This document shows, one piece after another, positions 44,380 through 59,300 of a stretch of 64,000 nucleotides of DNA (positions are counted from its first letter, which is position 1; each line of letters starts with the position of its first letter). The notes beneath the pieces are model-generated. The model saw only the letters and a program-made list of their open reading frames with translations. It searched no databases and was not told where the DNA came from. This stretch comes from Zygnema cylindricum. Taxonomy: Eukaryota > Streptophyta > Zygnematophyceae > Zygnematales > Zygnemataceae. Position numbers and translations under genes: made by a program. The DNA lies in the NCBI GenBank assembly GCA_037447655.1, contig JBBHKE010002135.1, forward strand, positions 434,001-498,000, given 5' to 3'.

Positions 44380-47300
44380 CTGGTAAAAAGAATAGTCATT
44401 ACATTCGCAAGTTGGTTAGATACTCTCTTTCATAAGATGCTAAAAATTACATGATCCGCATGCTTGTATTTATTTTGTTATTTTAGGGATTTTGAGGTTG
44501 TTTATGAAAAGATTCTCATTCTTTACTTGATTCAAGATTAGTGAAAACTTGGTAAAAGCAAAAAACAAACAATATAGAGCATTTATAAAGATAATATCAA
44601 TTTGAATACTCCCACAAATAAACGGGAGCTATTATGGGGATTTAAGGATACATACTGAAATTCATAAGAAAACTCCGGAGTTATTAGATGCGATTGGCCA
44701 GTTTTGATGTACAAATTTCATGCAGGGCTTATAAAGTTATTTTCATTAGTGAAAATAAGTACGAAGAGCGTTGTTTTCATGGATTGAATACTGGTATGAC
44801 TTTCTAAAACCTCGCTGTTGTGACTTGTTGTCTATTTCTAAAAGCTATATGTTTTATCACAAGTTGATTTTTCACTATTTTCCCGAATATCAACATACGA
44901 CATTGTTATTCAAAAAAGTTATGTATGAAACTAAGTTATTCCAAAGAAATAATAAGATTGTTAGCAGCTAAACACGTACCTTTTCGAAGAACTCGTACTT
45001 CACTAAGATGTAACCACTGGCCGGTTGGCAGAACTACCCACACATATCTGCCAACGCGATTACACTCTTTGACAAACGGAAATCCGTAAGAACCACCATC
45101 ATAGTCAAAATATGCCTCCGGATTGCACTCTGATCCATTCCTATCGTAGGAAACGCTCGAGTTGGAGATATGCACCTGGACACCGGTCATGCGCCACCAA
45201 CATACGCTACACGGAACACCAAACAAACAGCAGATGCGGTTGTATAGTTCCACTTTACCAACCATATACATGTCGAGCAAATCCACTTTCCACCAATTAA
45301 CCGCATAAGGTTGAGTGCAAAACCACCTCCCCCAACTGGAGCCGTCGTTTCCATAATAACTCTCGTCCAACGTCCCGTCTAAGTCCCAAAAGGTGCTACT
45401 CAATTCAGTGGGTTTCTTGAATGCTAAGTTCTCTGCAAGAACAAAAGATCTCAAAAAACACTTAGACTAGATGTCAAAAAACATTGGTACAATCATTATT
45501 GTTTCAAATAAAACTATGAACATGATGAGTTAGGAAACTCTATTTTCTAAGGTTATGTTTTACAGTTGGTCTATTAAAGGTAACAATTTCTGTTATTTTA
45601 CGTAAGCAGTTCACACGATTTATCAGAGATAGATTGGTAAATTCTATCACGCATTCATTGATACATTTGATTTAGTATTAGACTATAGCATAATGCATTG
45701 AGAACGACAGAGCAACTCATACATTCAACTATGCAAGGGTTTCTCTCCGCCCACCACTCTATTTGGATAATATTTGCCTGCTAGCCTAGAATTCTAGACT
45801 AAGACTTTTCTAGGTGGGTTTGCCAGACATTAGTAGCAAGTAAGCAGCGGATTAAACTGAAATATGTCGTTATTGAATAATATATTTACTATTGAACCTG
45901 GCGGTGAACAAAGCTGTCGCCCGCACGAATCATTTTTTTAGGGTCCTTCCCTGACAATTGTTTTCTTAGATAGAAGATGTCTGTAGTGCCTCCAGGAAAC
46001 GTTTTCTCCCGAGGAGCTTTTCCAAAACCCCAGAAATTCGCTGAAACTTAAGACGGTTGCACTTGCCAGCGTCAGACATTTGCTAAAAAGGCAAAACAAT
46101 GTTAAAATTTTGCACATTAGTTATTTTACACCAACAGATTTTGTGACTTCGCACATGAATCGAAGGCATGCCACCAACTTCTTAGGGCACATGACGCTCT
46201 CACATGTTCATACAGCAATCTTCATAAAAGCCTGACGACGATTTGAAATCTTTATCGTTAGGATAAGATAAACGAGATTTTGATAATTGCAACCGGCCTT
46301 AGAGTGGCCATCGACCAAGAAAATCACAATGACCAAGAACCAATACAGAAAATTGAAATGACTGTGAACTGAATTTTATAAACGAAAAGAATTTAGGATA
46401 CAGTTACTGGAATGGAAAAAAACATAAGGTCTAGACAGAAAATAGTGGTAAAAAAGATAAAATCTCCGCATGTTGGAAAATATAGTTTTTGATTGCTTTT
46501 AGTATGGCAAAAGGACAAATTGGATAAAGACAATTGACAAAAAGAAAAATTGGGCCAAAAACACTATCGATAAAAATCGCGATGGTACAATATATTTTCT
46601 CGCACATACATTACGGAACCGATATTTGAATTAAAAGGTAGTAAAAAGCCAGATCATTCTACACGCAACTATTACGAGATATGATTGGTGATCATATCCA
46701 GACAAACACGTCACAAAAATACCTGCATGGAAACTAAATACGGTAGAACGCAAAGAAAGCAGAACAATGCTTTTGCAAGGAAACTACAAATTTACGAACA
46801 CAATTCTCATCTTTTTATGTTCCCATAGTCGGCAAGCATCTTGTGGGCTACAAAAATTGGGTTAAACCAGAAACTCAAGAAAACTTGATAAACGCTTGCG
46901 GATTTTGATCCTAAGAAATTTTGGATATACAAGAATAGCGTCGGTAATTCAAATGCACTTTAAAAAGTCTCTGGAAATTTTTGACCGAAAAAAAATTATT
47001 TATAGAAGCATTGTGTTGTCGTCGAGAATAAATGCAGTATGATTAAGGGTTACATCCGATTTTGTGGGTACCACTCTTACGATTTTAAAAATTAAGTTGG
47101 CCTCTGAGTTAAACTTGAAAACTTTCTAAAATTTTTGAAGTTGAGAAATTTATGAGTTTAACTTGAAAATAATCGACAAGTAAGATGTCAACCAGAGTTA
47201 ATACATAATTGTCGGAGGTTGTTGTTAAGTTTGTATATACCTCCACCAAAGCCTGTTGCCGCATCGCCAGGGCTGACATTTGTCCCCACGGAAGTCTTTA

Positions 47301-50300
47301 ACCAACATTTTTTAGTTCCCAAGAAAAACGTAAAAGCCCCACAAGCCAATACTTGGTTACAAAGAGCACAACACGCTTCCGCAGATGAAGTATTGACTCC
47401 CGCATAACCTACAATGTCGTTTCCAGTTATAACCCAGCCATATTGCAAGGTACAAAATGGTGACGGTGGAGGTGGCGAAGGACGTGAAGGTGAAGGAGGT
47501 GAAGGTGGTGGAGGAGGAGGTGAAGGTGGTGGAGGAGGAGGTGAAGGTGGTGGAGGAGGAGGTGAAGGTGGTGGAGGAGGAGGAGGTGGAGGAGGAGGTG
47601 AAGGTGGTGGAGGAGGTGAAGGTGGAGGAGAAGGAGAAGGTGGAGGAGGTGGGCGAGGTGGACCGGTATTTCCTGCATGTACATGTTTGCCAAATGTAAA
47701 ACACGTAAATTTCATTGAGAAGTGGATTTCATTGTTCTTCATTAGCTTTTTAGCCAAGGGTAGTTAACCGCAAATTGATGTGGGAATCGAAATTAGAGGA
47801 GGAGACGGTGCGATGGGCCAAACCGGAGTTTGCATTTTTTTTGGTTATGAAAAAAGAAAATCATGTTACAAAGTGAGCAACATTGTTGAATTAGAATCAC
47901 GGTTGTTTTCAGTTCGTTTTAAGTTGTTATCCCATACGATACTACCATAATGTAAAAGAGAAAATAGTATGGGAATAAAGAGGAGATGCGCAATGTGTGG
48001 AACTGGAATTTTCGCATTTCGTATGTTTTTGACAATGTGAATAACTCATTGGATTTTAAGAAATTGGTGTTTAGTACGATTTTGAGGACTGTTTTTTTTT
48101 CCCTGTGTTATTCACGAGGTTGTGAAGTGCAAACTGATGTGGGAGTTGCAGCAAGAGGAGTAGAAAGTTCGATAGGGCGACTGGGAATTTTGGCATTTTA
48201 TGTGGGACAAAAAAAGAAATTTTATAGAAAAGAAAGTAAAACTCTTTTACACGATAACCATTTATTATTTTAGAATTATCATTGCATGCGTTCTGTGTAT
48301 TAAGCATCTTTTGAATGAACAAATTTACAGGGAATAGATTGAGGGATAAAAAGGTTCAAAAATATAAAAAATGTTAACATCCTTGATTCATAGCAATGTT
48401 TGAAGTGTAAAGGATTATCAAAAGAAAAATTATCCTTTAGTACAACTATATTTTAATTTTGAAGCTTTTCATCAATCGCAAAGTTGTTAATTATGAGATT
48501 CTGTACTTCCGAGTTAATGATAACGCTATCATTTGGTGGTTCTCAAAAAAAAAAAAAAATCAGTTGCGGCCTCTCCTTCGCAGAGATTTGTTTATATTCC
48601 CTTCAATTTCAGGGTTTTGACTTTTGAGGACCAAAACACGGTAAAGATGAACCTTTTAGGATTTTTCAAAACAAAAAACCCATTTACATATTCTTTTTTG
48701 GCTTTCTTGATGTTAGACCAGCCTACCAAAATTTGAATGTGTATAGAAGATATAGTCAAATTTATAAACAACAACAGTACCATCGCATCCTATGCAAAAA
48801 TGATGTTTGAATAAGGCAACAAATGGAAAAAGGGTCTAAATTGTCGTGCTATGCAAGTTGCAAAATCACAGTAAAATTAGAGTAAAAATCAAAAGTGCTC
48901 CCTACCGTATTTGTTTCTCATACCTTCAACATGCCTTCGGTTTTACTGAAGATGCTTTCGGTTTTACAAAAGGAGATGCAAGGAGAGAAGTACCCCCTTC
49001 CCGCCTACTGTCAAGCCCTTTTGTGCATCAGAGCAGTACAACTCTTACAACTTGTTCAAAAATAAATTAAGGTCAGGAGCGACCCCTTACAAGAACGCAC
49101 ATCACGAAAAAAGCCGATGCCAAAGCTTTGGAAATATAAAAGAGCACAGTCTGCTTTTTTGTCCTTCTTACAACTCCGTCAGTTTAACAATGGAATTTAG
49201 TACACTGGCTGTTTGCGAAGAGTAGCACTGTCGAAATGTCCTAGGTATGTATGACAAAGGTGCGTAGCTATGTACGGTATTAAAGGCTACATGTAAATGA
49301 GTGCCTTTGTACTCTGTTGTGTCGTTCAAACAAAGTCAAATCCTATCTTTAAGGTCTTCTTTAAACCTTGTCTTCTTGAAAATTTCCTTTTCCACCTCGT
49401 TTTCCCAAAGAACTTAGCCCTTTTGGCCTTTTCTTCCCTCACTCTCCCTTAGTTCCCCCTAATACCTTTTACTTAATTCTAGATGTTTACGTGTCAATGT
49501 CGACTACATATTATACTATAAAAAACATCCGACACTACTATCATACTGGCAAATATGGAAAACAAATGGGGTTTTCATTTGCAAAATATTCCTGTCTGAG
49601 TATTCCCAGGTAGTAAATGCTCTTCTAGCAAATATGGTGACTAGGTTTATTTGGAATTGAATTTTAGCTAACAGTGACTTGGCATTTATTAAGTTCAATC
49701 TCATCTCCTAAGTACTGGGACATTTTTGGCATTGTAAACTAGTTCTTCAGCTATATTACAATCTTTTTCCGTGTTGTACACTATCGATTGTTTAAATGCA
49801 AAGGAGCAAGAGATGGTAGCGCAAAACATATCTATCGATATAAAAGAAGTTTCTCATCAAGGATAGAACATATTTCAAGGTATAAATATATTGTCAAATA
49901 CATATATCATATGCATGGAAAGTTACTTTATACTTGAAAACGTCTCCCACTAGGGTTAATGCACATTTTAAAGACAACTATATTGTAATATACATAACAT
50001 ATAAGCAAGAAAAGGTGAAATAGACGTACGGATGCAAGAGTACTCGTCTTCGTCGTTGATATATCCGTCATAGCATTCGCATGTATATGTCTTCCCGTTC
50101 ACACTAATTTTACACGTTCCATTTCCCCCACAAGATCCTCCTTCTTGAGTTGCATTGCAGAATTGTTCACATTCATTTCCACTTCGCTGTTTTGCAATAG
50201 GACATCCGGATGGAATTTCTGTGGATTTAAAACAGTTCTTTTCCAATTCGTCACATTGAGGATGTCCATTTGATGTAGTGACGGATCCCGAGAGATAGTT

Positions 50301-53300
50301 TGATGAGATATTACTGGAACATGATGATAAAAGTACCGAGAAGAATATTATAAACGGTAAGAAATTAGGAAACACAAGAAAATTTTGTCAGACATTGAAA
50401 CCTGACGAGTTTGATCCGGAAAATTATGGAGGCAAGATGCAAACATTGGTTTTGCAGCAGCAACAATTCTTAAATTGGTGGTAAGTTTACATTCGTTCTT
50501 AATACAAATGCTCACCTTCAATTTCCACAGATTAACTGTTTTAGAAAATCATTTTCAGTCAATTTATGCTCCATCGGCAAAATGAGCGTTCTAGAATATA
50601 CGGGTTGATAATAATCGAGAAACCTCAATTACTATGGTTAGAAAGCAAAAGAATTTTCCAATTTTCTTCAGTTAACTGTTTATTAGATAACATTTGAAGA
50701 TACGAAAAATTTGTGAGTTTCGTATAACGTTTGGTGCAGATCCGTTGAGAATAAACATCCCAAAAAAAAATAGGCGACAGGTAAGTTGATATATATGTCT
50801 TTCATAAAAGATAATAATCGTTGACACCCATGTGTTTGATGTTGGAATTGGGAGAATCGGCGGGTTTGGTCGATCTAATATTATTTTTGTTCGCGTTGTA
50901 TTATAGTTACGTTTCGCTTGGTTTGGTTTGAAGTTACGTTTCAGTTTACGTTTGATTGAATTATTGTTACGTTTGATTGAATACGTTTCAGTTTTTTTTG
51001 CGGCATTATAGTCTCGTCGGTGTCGTTTGATCCTGTACGGTAGTGTAACATTTTAGTGCGGCTACTTTGTGTTAAGTGCTAGTTCGTTGCATGCCGTGAA
51101 GTTACAGTTCTTCGTGTCTTGTTAGGCATGGCGTGAAATGTTCCACGCGCCAATGTGTTTTGTACGGCGCACGTATGCATGTGGATTGCGGCGCCTTGTG
51201 TTTGGTTTCTTAGTGGATCTTTCAGGCAGTTTGGTGTCGATCAGGAGAAATGTATTTAAAGGTACGGTGACAGTGTTATTACAGTCAGAAGTTAGTGAGT
51301 TAGTAGTCAGTGTGAGAAGTGAGGAAATATTTGTAAGTGAGAAAAGCTTCAGTGAAATATATTTATGTTTTTCTGGATTTCTGTGTGATCTATAAAATTG
51401 TGAATTGTAGTTTTCTATTTGCTTCCGCTGTGATTCGTGAGTGTATTTGTGAGCATCAGATCGATCCTGGTTTATAACATTTGAGACCTAGTAGAAGTCT
51501 TACTTTGGAAAAAAAAGTAAATAGCCTGGATCTTGTAATATGTTAACATAAGTAAATATCGCAGTTTATTAATGAGTTGCAATCCGGGTCATAATAACAA
51601 GAAACTTAGAAATCACATTCAAATTTTAAAACAAGACCGCAAATAAGTTGGAGAATTAAAATTGAAAAATTAATAAGGCTCTTCTCCAAAAACGTTAGCG
51701 TTAAATCAACCATTTTAGATAAAATAGCTTCTCCCCCCTCCCAACAGTCTTTCACGCTAAAAAACGAAAAACGAAAAGGTTTTATGATTTACCTTTTTAT
51801 AAATTTATATGTTCTTATGCAAAGATTGGTCAAACATTTTCGGATTTCCAGGCGTTTTTCATTTTTTTGAAAGCTATTCAGTCCTATTATCCTATAGTGC
51901 TTTTGATACTAGAATCTCCAATAGAACATATTTATTTTTCAGTTTTTGCAATATAACTTTTAAAACGTTCATTCAAAATTGCAGTTGCAAATATGTCAAT
52001 AACGTACGTTTTCCTTTAAATTATGAGCCTTATCTCTTACCTCCCAAATTATAAGATTTCACGATTTTCAAGGGTTTTTCAATTTTTTGAAGGTTTTCCA
52101 AATGAAAAACCGTACAATACTCTAATGGAAAACAAGAACCCACAAACAAAATGATAACTTAGCATATATGTATATATACATTAATATATATATTTGTTTC
52201 CGAAACACAAATCAAAACGAAAATCTAAAATTAAAATCAAAATCAGAATCAAAACAAAAATCAAAAATAGATTTGGAAAGTTAAAAAACCCTAAAAACCC
52301 TAAAATAAGATTCAAAACCAAATCCGTTTATGAACGAAAGATGAAATTTGAAAGGGAAAAGAAAATTGAGATGAAGGTAAAATTGAAAATAAAATGCTAA
52401 TAAATGAAAGTCGAAACGACACCAAAACCAAAACTAGTACCTGAACTTGCACATAAAAAAAATAAAAAAAATCACATTCAAAGTCAAAATCAATTAAAAA
52501 AATTATAGTCAAAAACAAATTTGAAATTGAAACAAAATTAAAACCAACATAAACACCAACAGCATAATACAAACAAAATTTAAAACCAAATCCAAAACCA
52601 AAATCCAAGCTAAAACAAAAATCAAAATCAAATGAACATGAAAATGAAAATAAGAATAAAAACGAGAATAAAACAATAAAAAATAAATTCAAAATCCAAC
52701 TTCAAACCGAGATCAAATCCTAGATCTAAAAGTAAATCTCCATTAAAATCAAAATCATAACCAAAATCACAAATCTTCCAACAGGAAAAGAAAAACTTAC
52801 AAGCTTTGAAAATATGGCAACTGACCAATAGATGACGGGATACTTCCAGTCAAAAAATTATCATATAGCCATCTGCGAATTCTCCAACAAAATCCAATCC
52901 CGTAATACAATGGATGTAATGATTGTTTCATTTTTAATTATATTTATAGCTATGTTCTTTTAGTTGTGTTATATGTCGTATTATTATGTTTTTACACACG
53001 CATGTGTTTTAATAAATTTTTATCGATGCAATTGTTTAAATCTGTAAAAAACTTAAGATAGTCTTCTAAATATGATGCATGATTACCAGATTAATCGTTT
53101 TAGAATTTTAAGAACATTTTCTTAAATGTCTAAAACGTGCATTTCTATATTCCTCTGATCCTCCCTTCCTCCCACTTTCCCTCCCTCTTTCCCTTCCTCC
53201 TTCCGACAATCACGCTTCTCCCTCCCTTCGACAAATCTTTTCCCTCCCTCCAACAACACCCTCCTTTCATCTCTCTTTGTCTCCTCCAACATCTCTCCTT

Positions 53301-56300
53301 CTACCATCGTTCATCTCCTCCCCATTTCCCTCCGTCGCTTCTTCACACCTTTCCTCCAACTCCTTGTCTTTCCTCCCTCCCTCCCTCCCAGCCTCCCTCC
53401 CCCTCGTCATCACTATTCTTCTCTCTCCATCGTTGCCCCCTACCTCCGTCCATTTTTCCTTTCTCCCCCCGCTCCCCCTATCTCCTCTGTTTCCCTCCAC
53501 TATATCTCTTTATCTCTCTCCCTGCATCTATTTCCATGTTAATATTGAAGCTACACTTTTTAAGAACCAAAAAACACCCTCATTTACTCATAAGAAAAAA
53601 ATTGTTAATAGCCGATTTTGGCAACTTTTATTCCAAAAGACTTTCACCTTTTCATTTTTTATATGTTTTCGTCATAGTCATCGAACTCATTCTTTTTCAA
53701 AGCTCGAAGTTCAGAACTCGCATTTGACAAAAAAAAGAAAAATCCATTTGCCAAGAAAATCCAGTTGTCGAAAATAGATTTTCCATTCCTTCTCCGGATA
53801 AAACGGGGGCATCATTTATTTTTTCTATAAAATCTCTACTTTTAAGGTTCGGGATTTAGGGCTTCCAGGTTATAATTTTAGAATTCAGGCCCTATTAGTT
53901 TTTAGGTTTTCAAGATTTAGGATTTTAGACTTACAAAATTTGGAGGAAATACATTTGACTGATGGACGACGGAATGCTTCCGGTCAACTGATTATTATAT
54001 AAATATCTGAAAGAAAAAAAAAACAATGTCCTGTCTTTTCTTCTTAGTTTTTGTAAACATGGTAACAAACAAAAATATATGTCTGACTGTCTATTTTAAA
54101 ATATGTATACATTTATGGGTGTCATTCCAAACCAACAAAACCCGCCTTAAGTGTAGATATTCGATGTAAATAGTGAAAAAAGGGTTGATTTTCAAAAAAA
54201 TCTCCATGAATAAGACCACCACAAGGGAAAAAAAAAAAAAAAAAATGCAAAATTATATGATACGACTTTTCCGTTAAAATTTGGAACAAAATATTCAGTA
54301 AATCGTTGTTAAAAAAAAATTATTCGTTTTCCTTTCACTGTTCACAACTTCACACTTTTTAATTTTCCATCTCTGTTTTTTAAACAGCAGTTGAAATTTC
54401 CAATCCTTCAGCCTTCGATATTATAATAAAATATGATTTCTTTCGAGAAAAAACCAAAGTCGCTGTGTCAAAAAGTCAGGAATGAATTTGAATATTTGGA
54501 TACCATTGAATAAATATTTGCTTCGAGTTTTTGGGAAACATTAAACATTTAAAAATATAATTATCTAAAAATTTAGGGCATATTTTCAGTCACACGTAGA
54601 GATTATAGATTTTTTTCCACTTTTTGAAAAATTGTAGTATTACCGAATGACAGCTTCTTTGTACACATCCAAACATTTACAGGATAGACAATTTTTTAAT
54701 TAAATTTCATCATGGTGGAAAAGATATTTATTTTTGTAGGCATGTCCTAAAATTAAAATTAAAATTATAATTCATCAATGGAAATATGTATTCGTTTCTA
54801 TTCCACAAGCATTTAGTACAATTCAAATTACAAATGTAATATCGTCATTGATGTCCATTTTTCAATTCTCACTTGCATTTGTGAATTAGAGTTCAATTTT
54901 ACTTCAACTTAAGAAAATACCGTTTTCAATTTCGACAGGCATTCATTAAAATTAAGGTTCACCTTTGGAGAAGAGCTTCTAGTGCACAAACAACGTATCC
55001 TCTAAGTACATATAAACTATATACGTATGTAAGGAAATAAGAAATCATAAAATAATAAAATAAATTTAAAAAATGGTGAGCATTAAAAGAAGCAGAGTTA
55101 CAAGTATTTCGGGGATACTAGGCACATGTTTATCCGCTCATTTGTCATCCGTTGCAATTGGAAGGTCATTTTGTGGACTAAAATATCATAACAGTGAACG
55201 CGTTACCTAATTTTTTCGTATTGTGCCAAAAGTAGATGTCAATTACACCGTTTTCCTGTATTATTACTACATTAGTATATATCATTACGAATGTTCATTT
55301 GTTGAAACGAACGTTAGTGTCAAAAGTGTAACAAATGAATGATTTTTCCATAAGTATTGACTAAGTTTTTTTTTGCAGAATCTTTGTTTTTTTTTGCAGA
55401 ATTTCTTAGCCGCTTTCTTCACACTAAAGGCAACCGTTTTAACTCTTTCACCTCTCTCCATGACTTCGTTCTGTTGACACTATACTTAAAAATGACGGCT
55501 CCGATCAAAAAGCCGATTAATTCGGTTGGAAATAGACCCGATGGCGCCTTTTAGATACAATTTTGATTTTAATACGAGAAAAAAAAAATATTTGATTCCC
55601 ACACGGGTTCCAACGCCAAAAAAAACAGGTTAATGTCGTCAATAGTTTGCTAGTCATGCCATCGGGCATAACAATGACTTCAACATCTCATGGCCGTCCA
55701 ACTTTGAGTTTAGTGGACGGTCGGGATCTTGGTCCACATACGTGTGAATTTGTATACAATGATGTTGGCGAAACAATGTGTTCCCATTGGCTCGCTAATC
55801 GGTACTACAAGAAATGGAGGTTCGCGTTCCGCAAAATGCACATTAAATATTTTCGGACTTTTGTGACCACATGGACCAGATTTCTGCAAAGGCGCTAAAC
55901 AACAAATCCGTAGAAATTGACAAACCAATAAATGCTTTGTTTTGATTGTTTGAAAATTGAAAGCTCTACATCTTTCTCACTAATGTGTTCTTTTCTTTTA
56001 CATTGCGTCACTTTTACTTCTACTTTACGCCTACCCAAATTCAGAATTTTCAGTAGTCTAAATGTTTGTCCACACACAAATTGTCCATTTCTGATTGGTC
56101 ACTGTGAAAAATTGTAGCTTTGCCGCTTTTTGGTGGAGGAATCTCATTTTTTCGCCATAAGTACTTTGTCGTGCTGTCTATCATTCACACAAAGTTGGAT
56201 TTTTTTTTGTAAAAAATGACAATGATAATCAAAGACGCAAGATGGACTGATTTGCCTAGTCAACCAAAAATTCCAATTCATTTACTTCCAGCTCTGGTGT

Positions 56301-59300
56301 TAACGAATATTATCAAAATCTTTCTCCAAAAATGTAGCGCATAAATAGATTATTTATATATTCCAATTATAAAGAAAAAAAAAATCACTATGATGTTACT
56401 GCTGAATACGGGAAACAAAATGGGATTTTCCATTTCCTAATATACTTACGCAAATACAATACAGTGACCATGAAATGAAACAAAATCATAACAAAAACAG
56501 CAACAACAATCCGTATAATAAACTTTACTTACACTACTTGAACATTCACTAATTGATCGAAATTTGGGATACTTCCGGACAAGCGGTTGCTATTTAAACC
56601 CCTGTCCTCTCCCTCCGCGGCCGCCCCCGCCCGAACCCCCAAATCCCCACCATCCACAATTTTACTTTATTCTTTTTTCTCCTTATTTTCTTCTGTTTTT
56701 ATATTTCAAGAATGGATTCGAATTCTTTTGTTATAATAATAATAATCATAGATGACCTAGCTTAAGATTCAAGTTCTGTGATTTTTTTCTTACATTTCAA
56801 ATGTTAACTCTGGACATTGATCTTCAAAAAATACCTTTTGGAAACTTTCAACATTGATTGGACAACCTGGTTCCACCTTCCCTCTCACGACTACTCTCTT
56901 TCTCCCTCTCTTTCCCACCCTCACGCTCCAAGTCTTTCCCCTTTCGCTTACAGAGAGACCCTCTTGCTCCCTCTTCTCTACCTCTCCCTCCCCCTCTCCA
57001 TCCCTATCCCCACTTGACTCCCCTCACCCTTTTTAGTCGTCATCTCTATCCGTCGCCCTTTCTCTTTACCTCATCTCCCGCCTCTCTCTCTTCCTCGTAC
57101 TTTTTCACCTCTCTTTTTTCCTCGTCCACTTCCTCTCCCTCTCCCTCTCCCTCATGAAATGTCATGAACATCACAAGTACTGCTAGCTTGATTAGCGGAA
57201 AAATATACAAAAAACACATGAAAAAAGAAAGAAACAAAAAACTAAAACTGAAAAACCATAAAAATGAGAGAAATAAATGCCCTAAAAAAATGTCACATAA
57301 AATTCTTTAAAAACCCCGATATCTTTAAAATACTTGAAGATCCTAAAAATTTCCTACAAAAGTCTTTAAAGAAATGTTGAATCATAGCACATAACACTAT
57401 AAGAAATGTTAAAAACACGCCGAGCAGCTTAAAAAAATAAAAATTAAAATCCAAGAAATTTGGAAAAAATAAAACCCTCAAAAATGTAAGAAGCGAGAAT
57501 TGAAAAAACAAAAAAAAAGAAACCCTAAAAAAGTCATGAAAAAAAACGTACAATTTTATAAGGCCTGTTATTTCGTTGATGGACGGCGGAATTCTTCCCG
57601 TGAACTGGTTATCCGACAACCAACTGTGACATTTGTAACACCACTGAAAAATCTTAGGTCTATCAAATTACGGGATGTTTGTGGTTTTGTTTTCAGTTTT
57701 TTATAAATTATACAATTTCAAAACTAAAAAACGAAAATAAATAGCCAAAAAACAACCGAAAACTTTTATGGTTTAGGTTTTTTTGTGGTTTTTTAGGTTT
57801 ACGACTTGGTAGGAAATACTACAGAGATTCAATCTTGACATTTGTAACCCCGCTCAAATAAACTCTTAACAGTCACGAATTATGGGAAATTTATTTTTGG
57901 TTTTTTATTTGTGGTTTCCTACGTTTTATTTATCATTTTTTTTAACAGCTTTTAGGGTTTCGTAGGATAATTTGGATGAATTATGGAATCTGAAGTCAAC
58001 AAACGGGAAACAAAAGGACAAAAGTGGTGTTGCAGTCAACAACTGCGGGTAGCATCAAAATCAATTCAAAAAGGAAATTGAAAAACAAATTGTGATTAAC
58101 ACTGGATAGTTTGGTTATGGCACCAACTTTGAAGCATATTTGACCATTTTTGGAACACATTTTTCACCTGTGAAAATTTATCCGATTGAAACTTTATCTT
58201 TTTTTAATTGTAAAAAATATGTTTTATTCATGATCGTATATTTTACTCTGATACCTTTCCATTCTATATATTTTTTTAAATATATGCAGGATAATGTTAA
58301 AAACAAACAAACATTCGACTTTTTCACAACATTTTTTAGATAGACAACTTTTAAGAAATTTTCACTCCGATTTATATTAAGTAGCTTTGGAGAAACGGAA
58401 ATAATAGGAGAAAAAATCACTTTGATTTGAATATCAACTCACCAATCTACGGTTCTTGAGGGATCCTCACCTCTAGAGGAGAATCAATAAAAAAAAAATG
58501 AAATGCATTCTCAATTGCTAAGCTCATTTCGGCTATTTTTTTTTGTAATGGTAGAGATTGCAACTTAAAGGATTTGTGCCAAAAAAGTTGGTTTTAAGTA
58601 TCATATTATGTTAACAGTTTACAAAACCAAAGCCAGGAGTATTTTTTTATTGTAATGAAACTCTGTATGTAGTTTACAACAGTACTAAAGTTTTACATCA
58701 GTCCTATTAACTATATTGCTTGAATACAAAAGTCAATCATACCTGAACCCTAAACTCATAACCACTGCTCAGATCATATAAATCACAAGTCACAAAGGTA
58801 ACCAAGGATAGAAATAGAATCAATGATTGCAAGAAAAATGTAATGAAAAGAATGCAATGCAACATGAAAGATAACTTTACAAGCTTGTCAACGTCTTCTT
58901 ATATCGCTTGCAATACCTTATCTTTGCTAGTGACTTCATTGTTTGTCTGTAGCATTGAATGGATTACACAATGCTGATTGACTTCCGATTTGTAATAAAT
59001 TTGACTCTGGCAATTTTTCTTGTAAACCTTTTTGGATACTCCAACGAAAATATTATCTATGTTGGTTGAGAACAGTCATTCAATGAAAAAACTAATGGCA
59101 GCCTTGAGTGATTGAAAGATGTGTCAGACCGAGTAACGTGACAATATTGCTAACTGACAAATAGTAACACGTGCTGAATGATGTACGCAAAGTGAAGGCT
59201 GACGTGGATCACATCCGAACGTCCTTTTACACAAAGACGTGTATCATGACGTTTCAGGTCCAGATCTGGTGAAGTGCAAATGAAGCATTTACAAATACCA

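Larger units (their letters stand above)
42560..53600 (-). repeat. Right arm of the inverted duplication
   Basis: This is the reverse-complement partner of 1-14,883. It is about 3.8 kb shorter because it has one PAN + F-lectin module instead of two and lacks the 1.45-kb block with an LRR exon and minisatellite, while a 640-bp solo LTR has been gained. The outer end at 53,600 corresponds to base 1 of the window. The inner end abuts a truncated Copia reverse-transcriptase fragment that stops near 42,545. The gene it carries reads leftward and continues beyond 53,600 into further LRR exons. Confidence 0.9.

Noticed and set aside
47414-47767. Gly/Glu-rich and Val/Glu-rich plus-strand frames opposite the right PAN exon
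   Set aside because: They are antisense shadows of the Pro-rich coding repeat.
55647-55898. 83-residue plus-strand open frame in an intron of the right gene
   Set aside because: No recognisable domain and no element termini; opposite to the gene. Kept only as a note.
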